Assembly (NCBI GenBank): GCA_937901255.1
Contig: CALCHN010000067.1
Span: 1-64,000, forward strand
DNA from: an uncultured Flavobacteriales bacterium
GTDB lineage: Bacteria > Bacteroidota > Bacteroidia > Flavobacteriales_E > Vicingaceae
Reading direction: 5' to 3'
DNA length: 64,000 nt
A program made the translations under genes and the position numbers. Below are positions 62,229 to 64,000 of this stretch, in pieces (the stretch's first letter is position 1; each line of letters begins with the position of its first letter). The notes under the pieces were generated by a model. That model did not search any database. It had not been told where the DNA came from and worked only from the letters and a program-made list of their open reading frames with translations.

Positions 62229-63176
62229 ATGATTAGCAGAAGGTATTTACGAATAAAAACATTTCAAGCACTTTATGCTTACTTCCACTCGGGAAGCGAT
62301 AATCAACAAAAAATAGAAAAAGACCTCTTTCATAGTTTTGAAAGAATGCACGATTTGTATCTTTTATTCCTAACTATTGGTGATGAACTTATTCATTATT
62401 CTAAACTTAAAAACGAAGAAGCCAAACAAAAAAGATTGCCTTCAGCCGAGGATTTGAATCCTAACACCAAATTTATAGACAATGCTGTTTTTAACATTCT
62501 TAGTGAAAACATTCAACTTAAAACAGCCATAAACAATAAAAAACTGTTGTGGAATAACGACCAAGAGTTATTAGTAAAACTAATGAACTTCATGAGAAAA
62601 CATCCTGTTTACGAGGAATATATGTCCACCAGAAGCAGTAGTTTTGAAGAAGATAAGAAATTTGCTGTAGCTATTTTCAAAAAAATTATTGCCGAAAATG
62701 ATTTTTTCATTTCTGAAATAAGCGAAAAAAGTATTTATTGGGGCTACGATGAAATAGACTTTGTGTTGAGCATGGTAATTAAAACCATCAAAAAAATTGA
62801 TGAAAAAGGAGACAATTCAGCTATTATAATGCCTATTTACAGCGATGAGGAAGATGATATTGAATTTGTAAAAACGCTTTTTAGAGAAACCATAAAAAAC
62901 GAAGCTGAAAATGCTCAATTAATTGCCAATAAAACCAAAAACTGGGAAATTGAAAGAATTGCCATGGTAGATATCTTGTTGATGAAAATGGCGTTGACAG
63001 AATTAACTGCTTTCAAATCTATTCCGGTAAAAGTTACACTAAACGAATACATCGATTTATCTAAAGCTTATAGTACTCCTAAAAGTAAAATTTTCGTTAA
63101 CGGAATTCTTGATAAATTGATTGATGACCTTACGACAAGCGGTGAAATAAAGAAAACCGGTAGAGGATTGATGTAA
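62229..63176 (+). CDS. nusB: Transcription antitermination / ribosome biogenesis factor NusB
   Basis: 315 residues, about twice the E. coli NusB (139). The start 'MISRRYLRIKTFQALYAYFH' and the C-terminal half with 'ERIAMVDILLMKMALTEL', 'PVKVTLNEYIDLSKAYSTPKS' and 'FVNGILDKL' are the NusB fold. A helical insertion of roughly 150 residues separates the first helix from the rest, the long form found in Bacteroidota. It binds boxA RNA with NusE in rRNA antitermination. Confidence 0.93.
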   Translation: MISRRYLRIKTFQALYAYFHSGSDNQQKIEKDLFHSFERMHDLYLLFLTIGDELIHYSKLKNEEAKQKRLPSAEDLNPNTKFIDNAVFNILSENIQLKTAINNKKLLWNNDQELLVKLMNFMRKHPVYEEYMSTRSSSFEEDKKFAVAIFKKIIAENDFFISEISEKSIYWGYDEIDFVLSMVIKTIKKIDEKGDNSAIIMPIYSDEEDDIEFVKTLFRETIKNEAENAQLIANKTKNWEIERIAMVDILLMKMALTELTAFKSIPVKVTLNEYIDLSKAYSTPKSKIFVNGILDKLIDDLTTSGEIKKTGRGLM

Positions 63177-63182
63177 ATGAAT

Positions 63183-63220
63183 TAAGCCCCCTAAATCCCC
63201 CGAAGGGGGACTTTTCCAAC
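63183..63220. repeat. C/G-rich hairpin repeat downstream of nusB
   Basis: AAGCCCCCTAAATCCCCC-gaa-GGGGGAC then CCAAC. The reverse complement has the same parts in the same order as 14631-14662. It lies 7 bases after the nusB stop and may also work as a weak terminator. Confidence 0.75.
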
Positions 63221-63407
63221 GCACTAAACCTCCGTTACTATCCTTAGTCTGAAGCAAAGCTAGTGTGATGGAGACTAAGGAATTACTGAGATAAACCAAA
63301 AGTAAGGATTATTTATTTTTTGTAGAAATTAGTCCTTAGTCCCTATCTCTCATTGCCTCCCGTCAGACTCAGACTAAGCACAGTTGGGGCAGTTTGCATA
63401 GTTGTTT
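63221..63407. other. Gene-free stretch with CCTTAGTC/GACTAAGG words
   Basis: CCTTAGTC (63242 and 63333 regions) and the inverse GACTAAGG (63272 region) recur within 120 bases, with a further GACTAAG near 63373. They can form alternative hairpins. No gene or promoter is evident. The stretch separates core genes from the orphan gene at the right edge. Confidence 0.4.
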
Positions 63408-64000
63408 TTATATTCCATCGAGTACATCTGTTTCCTTTTCCTTTCTAATTTGTCTTTCGATTGATTCTATCTCATCCAATGATTTATCATAGTCTAAAAA
63501 AAATGAACTGCTACTAGTGCTTGTTGCATTTCGAGAAGACATTATCTTATCAGTTACATTGTTAAATACTTTAGGTTCATTGAATACACAATCGGGTCTG
63601 TCATTCACATAAACGGGATCAGCATCAGAAACATTAATTTCAAGTGGTTTTAGTTTATTGTCTTTTTTAGCTCGAATAGTAAAGCTTGCCCCTCTATTAC
63701 CAATGATGTTTATTATCTCTTGGTCAAAAGATATAGCGAAAACTTCTACCACATGATGATTCTTACTATGAGTAAATTTTATTGAATTGAGTGTATAATC
63801 TCCGATTTTGCTTCCTTCATCATCTCCAAATTTCTCAAACCAGTTTTCTATTTCGTTACCTGAATTCTGCATTCCAAATAAAACACCAAAAGTTATTGAC
63901 TGTCTTCTTCTTATATCTTTCTTGGGTGTGTTACAATCTTTATATGTTGTATCACAATAGGAAATAAACTTCTTCAAGATTTCAAGGACAATTACTTCCC
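63408..64000 (-). CDS. Hypothetical protein, 5' end beyond the window
   Basis: The frame stays open from the stop at 63408 to the window edge (about 197 codons), so the true start probably lies outside; a TTG at 63977 is only an internal candidate. The visible part is soluble, with 'CDTTYKDCNTPKKDIRRRQ', beta-strand-like stretches in the middle, a poly-Ser run 'TSTSSSSFF' and a charged C-terminal helix. No domain is recognised. Codon use is AT-rich like the surroundings. Its position after repeats suggests an accessory gene. Confidence 0.5.
   Translation of the reverse strand, partial: EVIVLEILKKFISYCDTTYKDCNTPKKDIRRRQSITFGVLFGMQNSGNEIENWFEKFGDDEGSKIGDYTLNSIKFTHSKNHHVVEVFAISFDQEIINIIGNRGASFTIRAKKDNKLKPLEINVSDADPVYVNDRPDCVFNEPKVFNNVTDKIMSSRNATSTSSSSFFLDYDKSLDEIESIERQIRKEKETDVLDGI

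Overview
This window looks like chromosomal DNA from a Bacteroidota, most likely a member of the order Flavobacteriales. The evidence is strongly AT-rich DNA, an LpxC-FabZ fusion, an S46 dipeptidyl-peptidase, a carbamoyl-phosphate synthase large chain shorter than the enterobacterial form, DUF4834 and DUF6702 proteins, and Bacteroidota-type promoters (TTG about 19 nt ahead of TAnnTTTG) in front of ribosomal protein genes. No T9SS, rRNA, CRISPR or phage structural genes are visible. The family cannot be fixed from this sequence.

Layout. Bases 1-2000 are accessory: a (CAACA)12 tract, a small orphan ORF, a DUF6602-like nuclease-fold protein and an acidic partner. They end at the 3' half of a tRNA-Ser(GGA), which I read as the attachment site of an integrated element lying to the left. 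The remainder is core genome. 2.3-9.9 kb holds corA, surE, lpxB, a YqgE protein, pdxH, a glutamate-synthase-like FMN protein and a Rnk/GreA-like factor. 10.4-18.7 kb holds a probably acquired small gene, nadK, a DCC protein, an exonuclease, a DegT aminotransferase with a UDP-sugar dehydrogenase (surface sugar synthesis), ndk, a sodium/solute symporter and an ArsC-like phosphatase. 18.9-29.2 kb holds fbaA, accD, an RsbU-like phosphatase, a beta-barrel protein, the S46 peptidase, and the minus-strand lipid A cluster lpxD-lpxC/fabZ-lpxA followed by efp. 29.3-35 kb holds an SLC13-type transporter, a PagL-like protein, lipoproteins, a Nudix hydrolase and a queuosine-precursor transporter. 35-40 kb holds carB, rpmH, a TRIC-like channel and an M23 peptidase. 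40-46 kb holds alaS, a DUF6702 protein and an M1 peptidase. 46-52.6 kb holds a YigZ protein, a small membrane protein, meaB, several orphan genes and an M28 peptidase. 52.6-64 kb holds mutS, rplS, a small lipoprotein with a DUF2237 protein, an outer-membrane pair, an ABC exporter, a Leu/Glu-type dehydrogenase, nusB and a truncated orphan gene.

How the genes work together. Envelope construction dominates: LpxA, LpxC/FabZ, LpxD and LpxB make the lipid A core, a PagL-like enzyme may trim it, and Ugd with the DegT aminotransferase may feed glycan synthesis. Three secreted or periplasmic peptidases (S46, M1, M28) fit a peptide-feeding lifestyle.

The most unusual content lies between genes. There are three copies of a 125-135 bp element with TTAACCACATAG ends, a 163-bp element with different 15-bp ends, six C/G-rich hairpin repeats, four GTCCCGTAGGGAC-type palindromes, and a pair of CGAACGCATT hairpins. 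I found no convincing undescribed multi-gene system. The best candidates for a closer look are the tRNA-bounded left edge and the repeat families.
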